From: CADCTQ01 sp963844325 | Lineage (GTDB): Bacteria; Bacteroidota; Bacteroidia; Cytophagales; 172606-1 | DNA length: 64,000 nucleotides | Reading direction: 5' to 3' | NCBI GenBank assembly: GCA_963844325.1 | Contig: CAWJNV010000001.1 | Location: 1,612,001-1,676,000, forward strand | Made by a program: the position numbers and the translations under genes | Shown: positions 42,851-51,131 of the stretch, piece by piece | Layout of the letters: each line of letters starts with the position of its first letter | How positions within the stretch are numbered: position 1 is the stretch's first letter | The notes under the pieces: model-generated | What the model was told of the DNA's origin: nothing | Databases searched by the model: none | The model's input: only the letters and a program-made list of their open reading frames with translations

Positions 42851-44746
42851 CTAGAAGCGGATGCCCGCGTTGATGCCCGGCCACATGGTTACCCGGGTCC
42901 CGCCCGACTGCCGGTCGAAGGACGTATTCCAGCGGGCCAGGTCGGTGCCGTACCGGCCGCTTTCGGGGTTGTAGAGGTTTGAGACGTAAACGTTGAAAGT
43001 AGGCCCGGCGAACAGGGCGGCGCGTTTGCCCAGCCGGAAGCCCAGGTTGGCCCGCAGTTGGTTGAGCAGGTTTAGTTCCTGCGTCCAGGTTTCGTTTTCG
43101 TTGACGTGCCAGGCAATGGCGTCCACGTTCAGCAGCAGCCGGTTGGTCAGGTTCCACTCCGAGCCGAAGCCGAAGCCCGGTGCCCAGCGGTATTCCTCGC
43201 CGTCCGCACTGCCGCCGACCGCGAAAATGTTGTGGAAGTGCTTGCTGCCCATTTTGAAGGCCACGTTGGCGTACATGACCTCGTTGCCCCAGAGTTCGAA
43301 GCGGCGGTAGCCGTGGCGGGCAAAGTTGAACAGGCCGATCTGCACGCCGTCCACGCTGTCGGCCACGTTGACCACCCCGATCTGCACGCCCCGCACCTTA
43401 CGGGCCACGTTCACGAAACCCGATACCTGCGCCCCCCGCACGTCGCGGCCGGCTACGTTGGCAAAGCCCGCAAACTGAGCCCCGTGCACGTTGCCCGTCG
43501 CCGTGTTGAGGAACCCGGCAAACTGCGGGCCGCCCACCGAACCTTTCACGATGTTGGCAAAACCGGCGCCCTGCGGCCCCAGCGCCGAACCCTTCGTGAT
43601 GTTGGTGAAGCCGGCAAACTGGGCACCCTTGGCGCTGCCGTTGGCAATGTTGGCAAAGCCCGCAAACTGCGCCGCCAGCACACTGTCGCCCGTCAGGTTG
43701 AGGAAGCCGGCAAACTGGGCGCCCCGGGCCACCCCGCCGTTGACGTTGGCAAAGCCCGCAAACTGGCCCGCCGTTACGTCACCCCCGACCACGTTGGCGA
43801 AGCCCGCAAACTGGACGCCCCGCACGAAGTCCTTTTCTACGTTGGCAAACCCGGCAAACTCCACGCCGTCGAGCCCGGCCGCGTAACCGGCCAGCAGGTT
43901 AAACGACGCGTGGTTCACGATGCGCCCCGATTCGAGCCCGTTGGTGCCCAGCGGCGTTACGAAGGAAATCTGGAAGGGGCGGGTTTCGTAAGCCAAAGAA
44001 TCCGATGTACGCAAAGAATCCGAAGTGGTAACCAGGCCGGACGCGGCGGGCTGGGCCGGAACCGTATCGGGCGCCGCTACTGCATCATTTGCCGCAACGG
44101 GGGGCGCAGGTACGGCCAGGGATTGGGTAGAATCGGTCCCGGGACCCGCAGGACCCGGCAAGGAGGCCGGCTTTCTGAGGGTAATTTTATTGTCAATGGA
44201 CTGGACGGCTACCGCGGCTTTTTTGGTGGCCTTTTGCAACGCATCCTCAATGATGAGGGCGTACGGCTCGTACCACTTGGCCTTCACGTGATTGACCGGC
44301 GCCATCTCCGGCTTTACGGGCTGGCTATTGACCGCCCCGCTGGAAGCCACCAGGCCGGCGCCCGACTCAATTTTTGAAAGGGCCGGGTATTTCGGTTTTT
44401 CCACCTTGCTCTGCTCCCCGGCCGGTTCGGCTTTGGGCCGGGGCTGGTAGGTGAGCACAATCTGGTCGCCTACCACGCGGTAGCCCACGTCGAAGCCACC
44501 GAAGGCATCCAGCACCACCTTCAGGGGTTGGTTGCGGGCCGAGAGGGTGACCTTCTGGCTCAGCGGAATGAGCTGGTTGGCGTAGGAAAAGTTGAGCTTG
44601 TACTTTTTGCGCAGGTCCGCCAGCACGATTTCCAGGGGCGCCTCCTCGTAACGGACCGTTATTTTCCGGTCCAGGTTGGGCGACTGGGCAAGCGCTGCCC
44701 CGGAGAGGCCCAATGCGATCATCAGGACAATCAATAGTTTTTTCAT
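42851..44746 (-). CDS. STN-domain protein with surface-type repeats and a barrel-like C-terminus
   Basis: A 631-residue exported protein. After a signal peptide (1-20) comes an STN domain (about 25-100; ITVRYEEAPLEIVLADLRKKYKLNFSY region), the fold that in TonB transducers touches FecR. A low-complexity Pro/Ala/Ser linker follows (105-260). About nine 20-residue repeats of the type GAQFAGFANV (about 290-460) resemble LA_2272-like surface repeats. The C-terminal 170 residues alternate like an outer-membrane beta-barrel and end in GIRF, with Phe last. There is no TonB plug domain. It is 13 bases downstream of fecR, so it is probably the surface partner of this sigma/anti-sigma pair. Confidence 0.8.
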   Translation of the reverse strand: MKKLLIVLMIALGLSGAALAQSPNLDRKITVRYEEAPLEIVLADLRKKYKLNFSYANQLIPLSQKVTLSARNQPLKVVLDAFGGFDVGYRVVGDQIVLTYQPRPKAEPAGEQSKVEKPKYPALSKIESGAGLVASSGAVNSQPVKPEMAPVNHVKAKWYEPYALIIEDALQKATKKAAVAVQSIDNKITLRKPASLPGPAGPGTDSTQSLAVPAPPVAANDAVAAPDTVPAQPAASGLVTTSDSLRTSDSLAYETRPFQISFVTPLGTNGLESGRIVNHASFNLLAGYAAGLDGVEFAGFANVEKDFVRGVQFAGFANVVGGDVTAGQFAGFANVNGGVARGAQFAGFLNLTGDSVLAAQFAGFANIANGSAKGAQFAGFTNITKGSALGPQGAGFANIVKGSVGGPQFAGFLNTATGNVHGAQFAGFANVAGRDVRGAQVSGFVNVARKVRGVQIGVVNVADSVDGVQIGLFNFARHGYRRFELWGNEVMYANVAFKMGSKHFHNIFAVGGSADGEEYRWAPGFGFGSEWNLTNRLLLNVDAIAWHVNENETWTQELNLLNQLRANLGFRLGKRAALFAGPTFNVYVSNLYNPESGRYGTDLARWNTSFDRQSGGTRVTMWPGINAGIRF

Positions 44747-44759
44747 GGTTTGTGCGTGT

Positions 44760-45800
44760 TTACTGGCAGCCGCGGCCGGAGAAAGTATAATGTCGTTGGG
44801 CGTAGTTATACCTGACCTGCATGGAGACGGCCAGCACTTCCAGAACGTCTTTTAGTTGAGGTTGCTCAAAGGAGCCGGTGAACCGGCAGCCGAGTAATTT
44901 TTTGTTTTGTACCTGAATGTTCACGCCGAAATAATTTTCCAGCGAGGTCACCACCTGTTCCAGCGGCGTATTGTCGAATTCGAGCCGGCCGGTCTGCCAC
45001 GCGCGGAAGTTCGGGTCGGCGATTTTGGATTTCACCAGCGAATCGGTTTTGCCGGCTACCGCCCGGAAGCCGGGCGTGAGCACCACCCGTTTGCCGGTAC
45101 TTCCCTTGCCCACGCTGGCAAAGGCTACTTTCCCGGTCACCACCTGCACCTCGGTCGTGCCCGACAGCGAATCAGTCCGCACGGTGAACGAAGTGCCCAG
45201 TACTTGGGTCCGGGCGTTGCTGGTAAGCACCACGAAGGGCTTCTGCGGGTTCCGTTTCACTTCGAAGAAGCCCTCGCCCTTAAGCGTCACGGTGCGTTCC
45301 TCGCCCGCCAGTCCCGGTGCGTAGGTGAGGCTGCTGAACTGGTTGAGCGTCACGCGGCTGCTGTCGGGCAGGAGAAAAGACTGCTTCGCGTTGCCCGCCG
45401 TCAGCATCACCGGCGCCGCCGGACGGTTCAGGTAGGCTACGGCCAGCCACGCCGCGCCGATCAGCACCACCACGGCCGCCGCTACCCGCCACAGGTACAT
45501 GGGCACCACCCGGCCGGTCGCCGCCTGGGGCGCCGGTTGCGTGAGTGGTCTTGTGATGGCCGGTTGCGCCTCGGGCATGTTGGTTTTGAACCGTTGCCAG
45601 GCCCCTTCCACGTCGGGCTGAAAGTCCGTTTTCACCGAACCCGTCAGGTGCCAGAGGTGCGTGCTGCGGTAAAACAGGTCTTTGTTGGACGCACTCCGGT
45701 CTACCCAGGCAAACAGCTCGGTTTTTTCTTCGTCCGTGATTTCGTGATTCAGGTACTTTGCGAGAAGCTCCCAGTAGTACCCTTCGGTTGGCTCATGCAT
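44760..45800 (-). CDS. FecR-family anti-sigma factor
   Basis: A 346-residue inner-membrane protein. The cytoplasmic N-terminal region (1-95, with LAKYLNHEITDEEKTELFAWVD) should hold the sigma factor. One transmembrane helix lies at about 108-127. The periplasmic FecR domain (about 140-235) contains LPDSSRVTLNQFSSLTY and GEGFFEVKRNPQKPFVV. A DUF4974-like C-terminus (265-340) contains LEFDNTPLEQVVTSLENYFGV, an STN-like fold. The order sigma, FecR, STN protein on one strand supports a transmembrane signalling cascade. Confidence 0.93.
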   Translation of the reverse strand: MHEPTEGYYWELLAKYLNHEITDEEKTELFAWVDRSASNKDLFYRSTHLWHLTGSVKTDFQPDVEGAWQRFKTNMPEAQPAITRPLTQPAPQAATGRVVPMYLWRVAAAVVVLIGAAWLAVAYLNRPAAPVMLTAGNAKQSFLLPDSSRVTLNQFSSLTYAPGLAGEERTVTLKGEGFFEVKRNPQKPFVVLTSNARTQVLGTSFTVRTDSLSGTTEVQVVTGKVAFASVGKGSTGKRVVLTPGFRAVAGKTDSLVKSKIADPNFRAWQTGRLEFDNTPLEQVVTSLENYFGVNIQVQNKKLLGCRFTGSFEQPQLKDVLEVLAVSMQVRYNYAQRHYTFSGRGCQ

Positions 45801-45885
45801 GGCCGTATTAAATTGACATGTCGATACTATGACAGACCACGGGCGGCTTACCCCTACGGGCTGCGGAAATTTTTTTACGGATTTT

Positions 45886-46461
45886 TTAAAGGAAGAACGA
45901 AAACAGGTGTTTGGCGTAGGCGCTCAGGTACTGCTTGAGCTGCCGGAGGGCCTTGCCCATCTGGTTTTCGACCGTTTTCACGGAAATCTGCATGGACTCG
46001 GCAATCTCCTTGTAGCTCATTTCCTCGTAGCGGCTGAGCACGAAGATCGTCTTGCAAGCCGGGGGCAGGGTATCGATGGCGGCCTGCACGCGGCTTTCCA
46101 CTTCGCGCAGGTGCAGGGCGTCTTCGGCCCCTTCGGCGGCCGGTTCGGCAAATTCGCCGTCTTCCAGGCCCACGGTCCGTTTGTTCTTTTCCAGGTAGTT
46201 GAGGGCCGCATTGATGGCCGCCCGGTAGAGGTACGACTTGATGGAGTAGGTGAAAGCCAGGCTTTTGCGGTTGTGCCAGATTTTAAGAAAAACGTCCTGG
46301 AGAATGTCGTCGGTGGCCTGCGGGTCGTTGACCATGCGGTTGACGGTGCGGCCCAGCGGGGCGTAGTACCGCCGGAACACGCCCTCCATAAAGGCATTTT
46401 CGTCCGTCCGTTGCAGGGCCAGGAGCGCAGCTTCATCCTCGTGATCGGCTTGGTGAGCCAT
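45886..46461 (-). CDS. ECF RNA polymerase sigma factor (FecI-like)
   Basis: A 191-residue sigma-70 family factor of the Bacteroidota ECF type. Region 2 covers about residues 25-95 (YYAPLGRTVNRMV, DDILQDVFLKIW). Region 4 covers about 125-180 (FVLSRYEEMSYKEIAESMQISVKTVENQM, a helix-turn-helix that reads the -35). It is likely held inactive by the downstream FecR protein, 85 bases away. The start at 46461 gives a standard length; it is divergent from rpe. Confidence 0.93.
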   Translation of the reverse strand: MAHQADHEDEAALLALQRTDENAFMEGVFRRYYAPLGRTVNRMVNDPQATDDILQDVFLKIWHNRKSLAFTYSIKSYLYRAAINAALNYLEKNKRTVGLEDGEFAEPAAEGAEDALHLREVESRVQAAIDTLPPACKTIFVLSRYEEMSYKEIAESMQISVKTVENQMGKALRQLKQYLSAYAKHLFSFFL

Positions 46462-46700
46462 GCGGAAAGCGGGTTGGTAAAAGTGCTTTGATACTCAGTA
46501 ATTTAGCTGGGTTGCCACTCGATTTGGCCGCAAAGTTGGTCAGTTTACCCGGAAGAAAAAATAAAAATGAGTTAACGGCCCTAATTTTAGGGATGGAAGG
46601 CACGAAAAGGCAACCCAGTTCGTACGGATAAAAACTTGCCCGGCCCCGCAGCGCCGCACCTCGGTTCTGCTCCTTATATTTACGCGACAACGCTTCTGCC

Positions 46701-47369
46701 ATGAAACCACTGATTGCCCCTTCCGTGCTGTCGGCTGACTTTGCCAACCTGCAACGGGACATTGGGATGCTCAACCGCAGCCAGGCCGACTGGATTCACT
46801 TCGACGTGATGGACGGGCAGTTCGTGCCCAACCTCTCGATGGGCATCCCCGTGTGCGAAGCCGTGCACCGGCACGCCCAGAAGCCGCTCGACGTGCATCT
46901 GATGATCGTGCAGCCGGAGCGGTACCTGGAAGCATTCCAGAAAGCAGGGGCCAGCATCATCTCCGTGCACGTGGAAGCCTGCCTGCACCTGCACCGCACC
47001 CTCGAACAGATCAAAAAGCTGGGGTGCCGGGCCGGGGTCGCCATCAACCCGCATACGCCCGTGGGTGACCTGGAGGAAATCATCGCCGACGCCGACCTGG
47101 TGAATGTGATGTCGGTGAACCCCGGTTTCGGCGGGCAAAAACTCATTCCCAACACGTTCGACAAGGTAGCCCGGCTGAAAGACCTGATCCTGCGGCGCCG
47201 TTCGTCGGCGCTGATCGAAATTGACGGCGGGGTGAACCAGGAGAATGCCGGGGCGTTGCTGGCAGCCGGCGCCGACGTGCTGGTGGCCGGCAGCTTCGTG
47301 TTTTCGGCCCCCGACCCCGAAGCGGTCATCGCATCCCTCAAAACGGCCGTGCGTACGCGGGAAGTTTGA
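46701..47369 (+). CDS. rpe: ribulose-phosphate 3-epimerase
   Basis: Interconverts ribulose-5-phosphate and xylulose-5-phosphate in the pentose phosphate pathway. The 222-residue TIM barrel has IAPSVLSADFANL, the metal-site HFDVMDGQFVPN and VHLMIVQPE, MSVNPGFGGQKL and IDGGVN, in family order. The -7-like TATTTACG about 20 bases upstream may be its promoter. It stands alone between the sigma factor and a receptor gene. Confidence 0.95.
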   Translation: MKPLIAPSVLSADFANLQRDIGMLNRSQADWIHFDVMDGQFVPNLSMGIPVCEAVHRHAQKPLDVHLMIVQPERYLEAFQKAGASIISVHVEACLHLHRTLEQIKKLGCRAGVAINPHTPVGDLEEIIADADLVNVMSVNPGFGGQKLIPNTFDKVARLKDLILRRRSSALIEIDGGVNQENAGALLAAGADVLVAGSFVFSAPDPEAVIASLKTAVRTREV

Positions 47370-47503
47370 GACTTGAAATTACCACTCAATAGGTACCTGC
47401 GGTACATAAAGCTCAATTTTGCTTTTAAGTAGTGCATTGATAGTCAGTAATTCAGCCGCACGTCTGCCCGTCAATCCATCTACGCATCTACCCTGTTTTT
47501 ATT

Positions 47504-49975
47504 TTGAAAGTTACTACATCATGGTTGTCCGGCCGGCCCCGGTACCGGCTCCTGTTCCTGCGTTGCCTGCTGGCAATGGCCTGGATCGGGTCGGCCGGCC
47601 TGTACCATCCGCTCCAGGCGCAAAACCCCGTGAATGCGCCGGTACGTGAACGTCCGGCCGTTTTGCAGGGACGGGTTACCGACCCGGAAGGCAAGCCGGT
47701 TGCCGGCGCCAGCCTGGCGGTAGCCGATACGCGCCTCGGCACCACCGCCGGGGAGGAAGGCCGGTTTCGCCTCGAAGTACCGGCCGGACGGTTGCTGCTG
47801 CTCACGGTAACGGCCCTGGGGTACCAGCCCCGGCAGGTGCCCGTGCAGGGGGAGCCCGGCAAGGTGCAGCCGCTTGACCTGGTGCTGTTGCCGCAGATCG
47901 TCGTGTTGGAGGGCGTGGACGTAAAGGCCGGCCAGGGGCTCGAAGGGCGGGGCGAAGCGGGCGTCGTGAAGATTGATCCTAAACAGGTGCAGCACCTGCC
48001 TTCCCCTTTCGGCGACTTCAACAAAACCCTGGCGACCCTGCCCGGCGTGGTCAGCAACAACGAACTCTCTTCCACCTACTCCGTGCGGGGCGGCAGCTTC
48101 GACGAAAACCTCGTGTACGTGAACGGCATCGAAGTGTACCGGCCGTTCCTGGTGCGGTCGGGCCAGCAAGAGGGCCTCAGCTTCATCAACCCTGACCTGG
48201 TGCGTAGCATCACGTTCTCGTCGGGCGGCTGGCAGCCCAAGTACGGCGACAAGCTTTCGTCCGTCCTCAACATCGACTACAAGCAACCCGCGGGGCTGGG
48301 GGGCTCGGTGACGGCGGGGCTGCTGGGCGGGGCGGCGCACCTGGAGGCCAGCAGCAAGAACGGCCGGGTGGCTTTCCTCGGCGGCATCCGCCAGAAACGT
48401 TCCCAGTACCTGCTCAACTCGCTGGAAGTAAAAGGGGAATACCTGCCCCGCTTTACCGATGCCCAGGGCTACCTGCACGCCGATCTGTCGAAGGAAAAAT
48501 CAGCCGCGGGCCTGCCGCGGACGGAACTGGGCGTGCTCTTTTCGTACGCCCGCAACCGTTACTTCACCCAACCCACCAACCGGCGCGCCACCTTCGGCAC
48601 CCTTACCCGGCTCCAGCAACTGCTGGTGGTGTTCAGCGGCGAGGAAAGCCTCGAATACGACATGTACCAGGGCGGGCTCAAGCTCACCAAGCGTCCCGGA
48701 GACCGGCTTACGCTCCACCTGATTGCCTCGGCCATGCAGACCACCGAACGCGAAGACGCCAACGTGGACGGCACCTACCGCCTCTGCGACCTCAACGGGC
48801 AGGCGTGTACGGGTACCGTAGACCTGGGCAGCCAGTTGCAGTACGTGAAAAACCGCCTCGGGGCGGTCGTTGTAGCCGCCGAAAACCGTTCCGAGTGGAT
48901 TCTCAACACCCGCCACGCCCTGGAGTGGGGCGCCAAGGTGAGCAGCGAACGCATCCGCGACGACCTCAACGAATTCCTGCTCATCGACTCGGCCGGCAAC
49001 ACCCGCATCACCGACCCGCTCCGGACGGGCCTCAACCTGAACACGGGCCGGTTTTCGGCCTACGGGCAGCACACGTTTGCGCCCAACAATGCGCACCGGT
49101 TTACCTACGGTGCCCGGCTGGGTTACTGGACCCTCAACCGGCAGTGGCTCGTGAGCCCGTCGGTGCAGTACACCTTCCGGCCGGCGTGGCGCAAGGAGGT
49201 CCTGTTCAAAATGGCGGCCGGCGTGTACCGGCAACCGCCCTTTTACCGCGAGTTGCGCGACCGGGCCGGCGGACTCAACGCGGGCCTGAAGGCGCAAAGT
49301 GCTTTTCACCTGGTGGCCGGGGCGGAGCGCCGCATCCAGTTGTGGTCGCGCGACTTCGTACTGAACGCCGAGGCGTATTACAAAAACCTGTGGGACGTGG
49401 TCGCCTACGATGTGGAGAACATCCGCCTGCGCTACTACGCCAACAACGACGCCCGGGCGTACGCCACCGGCCTCGACTTCCGGATGAGCGGCGAGTTCGT
49501 GAAAGGCGCCGAATCCTGGTTCAGCGTGGGCGTGCTCAACACCCGCGAAGACCTGGGCTTTGATGCCCGCGGGTACGTGCGGCGCCCCACCGACCAGCGG
49601 GTGACCGCGGCCGTGTTTTTCCAGGACCACCTGCCCCGCAACCCCACGTTGCGCGTGTACCTCAACGCCGTGTACGGCACGGGCCTGCCCTTCGGGCCGC
49701 CCCGCGACCCCCGGTACCGGTCGGCGCTCCAGGCCCCCGCCTACCACCGGGTGGACATCGGCTTTTCGAAAATCCTCGAACTGAACCTGGGCAAAGGCGA
49801 CGCCGGCAACCACTCCCTGTGGCTCGGCGCCGAAGTGCTCAACCTGCTGGGCAACCGCAACGTGATCTCCTACACCTGGATCACCGACGTGGAAGGAAGG
49901 CAGTTCGCCGTGCCCAATACATTGTCGGCGCGGTTCGTCAACCTGAAGGCAATCCTGCGGCTCGGGCGCGACTGA
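47504..49975 (+). CDS. TonB-dependent receptor with carboxypeptidase-regulatory-like domain
   Basis: An 823-residue outer-membrane receptor. A signal peptide (about 14-41) is followed by a CarboxypepD_reg-like domain (about 53-130; LQGRVTDPEGKPVAGASLAV). The plug (about 145-260) contains TYSVRGGSFDENLVYVNGIEVYRP. A 22-strand-type barrel occupies the rest, with alternating hydrophobic and polar strands. The length is typical for single-gene TonB receptors, not a SusC (no SusD partner follows). Translation seems to begin at TTG 47504, since no in-frame ATG precedes the signal segment. The substrate is unknown. Confidence 0.88.
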   Translation: MKVTTSWLSGRPRYRLLFLRCLLAMAWIGSAGLYHPLQAQNPVNAPVRERPAVLQGRVTDPEGKPVAGASLAVADTRLGTTAGEEGRFRLEVPAGRLLLLTVTALGYQPRQVPVQGEPGKVQPLDLVLLPQIVVLEGVDVKAGQGLEGRGEAGVVKIDPKQVQHLPSPFGDFNKTLATLPGVVSNNELSSTYSVRGGSFDENLVYVNGIEVYRPFLVRSGQQEGLSFINPDLVRSITFSSGGWQPKYGDKLSSVLNIDYKQPAGLGGSVTAGLLGGAAHLEASSKNGRVAFLGGIRQKRSQYLLNSLEVKGEYLPRFTDAQGYLHADLSKEKSAAGLPRTELGVLFSYARNRYFTQPTNRRATFGTLTRLQQLLVVFSGEESLEYDMYQGGLKLTKRPGDRLTLHLIASAMQTTEREDANVDGTYRLCDLNGQACTGTVDLGSQLQYVKNRLGAVVVAAENRSEWILNTRHALEWGAKVSSERIRDDLNEFLLIDSAGNTRITDPLRTGLNLNTGRFSAYGQHTFAPNNAHRFTYGARLGYWTLNRQWLVSPSVQYTFRPAWRKEVLFKMAAGVYRQPPFYRELRDRAGGLNAGLKAQSAFHLVAGAERRIQLWSRDFVLNAEAYYKNLWDVVAYDVENIRLRYYANNDARAYATGLDFRMSGEFVKGAESWFSVGVLNTREDLGFDARGYVRRPTDQRVTAAVFFQDHLPRNPTLRVYLNAVYGTGLPFGPPRDPRYRSALQAPAYHRVDIGFSKILELNLGKGDAGNHSLWLGAEVLNLLGNRNVISYTWITDVEGRQFAVPNTLSARFVNLKAILRLGRD

Positions 49976-50104
49976 CGGCTGCCGGACCGGCCCGTTTTGG
50001 ATAAGTCCCGGGCTGAAACTTTTTACCTTGAGATACAGGTACTAAGCGGGTTCCCAAAAGCGTTCTGTGTAGCAGTGGAACGCTTCCGGTATCGACAATT
50101 CTGT

Positions 50105-50112
50105 TAAATTTG
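50105..50112 (+). promoter_or_regulatory. -7 box before the polysaccharide export gene
   Basis: TAAATTTG matches TAnnTTTG exactly. It lies 100 bases before the chosen ATG at 50213 and 43 before an in-frame GTG at 50156. The -33 region is poor. Confidence 0.45.
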
Positions 50113-50212
50113 CCGGAATGACGAGGTTGTAAGTTCTTTATTTTTGATTTAAAGCGTGTTATCACCGGGTACGGGTCTTTCGTCCGTTGCAGCCAAAGCG
50201 GGCTCCTTTGTT

Positions 50213-51040
50213 ATGGTCAGAAAGTTGCCACACTTACTTTTTCTTGCGTTTCTCCTATTCGTTTCCGGTTGTACGCCTTTCAGGAAAGTTGTTCTTTTCC
50301 AGAAGAACGCAGAAAACCGAACGCCCGACAGCTTGTACGTGAACCAGGATTACGAATTCGTGATCGCCCCGTCTGACCTGTTGCAGGTAAGGGTGGTAAG
50401 TACGGTAGACGAAGTGGCCGAAAGCCTGGAAGTATTTAACCCGGCGGCCGCGGCAGCCGGCACCGCCGCAACGACCGGCGGACCCAGTGCGTACCTGAGC
50501 GGGACGCTGGTGGACAAGAACGGCAACATTGAACTGCCCTACGTGGGCAACATCCCGGTGGCCGGGCTTACGCTGGCGCAGGCCGCCGACACCATCCGTT
50601 CGCGGTTGTCGGCCTACATCCTCGACGTGGACCGTAACCTGCTCGTAACCCTTAAAATCTTGAACTTCAACGTGAACGTGCTGGGAGAGGTAAGCAGGCA
50701 GGGGCTCGTACAGGCGGAAAATGAGTACATGACCGTAACGGAAGTGCTGGCCAAATCCGGCGGCATCACCGACTTTGGCAACCGCCGCAACGTTAAACTC
50801 ATCCGGACGGACCGGCTGACCAAGAAAACGACGTTTTACCGCATTGACCTTACCACCCGGGAGACGGTTTCGCCGCAACTGGCCCGTTTGCAGCCCAACG
50901 ACGTACTTTACGTGGAGCCGTTGCGCCGCAAACAGCTCAGTTCGGCCAGCCAGCTTCTTGGCCTCATCACCGGGCTTATATCCGTTCCGCTGCTGATTAT
51001 CAGCATTTACAACGTTATCCAGACCATCAACGACCGCTGA
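50213..51040 (+). CDS. polysaccharide export outer-membrane lipoprotein (Wza-like)
   Basis: A 275-residue lipoprotein of the polysaccharide biosynthesis/export (PES/SLBB) family that forms the outer-membrane exit for capsule or exopolysaccharide. The signal peptide ends in a lipobox FVSGC (Cys18). The PES domain contains YEFVIAPSDLLQVRVVS and DKNGNIELPYVGNIPVAGLTLAQA. An SLBB-like part follows (NVLGEVSRQGLVQAENEYMTVTEVLAKSGGITDFGN). A C-terminal hydrophobic helix (about 250-270) may span the outer membrane. The Wzc-type kinase gene follows 91 bases downstream, as usual for this pair. A GTG at 50156 is an alternative start. Confidence 0.92.
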   Translation: MVRKLPHLLFLAFLLFVSGCTPFRKVVLFQKNAENRTPDSLYVNQDYEFVIAPSDLLQVRVVSTVDEVAESLEVFNPAAAAAGTAATTGGPSAYLSGTLVDKNGNIELPYVGNIPVAGLTLAQAADTIRSRLSAYILDVDRNLLVTLKILNFNVNVLGEVSRQGLVQAENEYMTVTEVLAKSGGITDFGNRRNVKLIRTDRLTKKTTFYRIDLTTRETVSPQLARLQPNDVLYVEPLRRKQLSSASQLLGLITGLISVPLLIISIYNVIQTINDR

Positions 51041-51131
51041 GGCGGGAATCGGGGCGTCTGAAAGTAGATTAGCATTTAAGAAGGATTGGGTCAGGCTACC
51101 CACATTGAATACGCCGAATAGAATACGCTGA

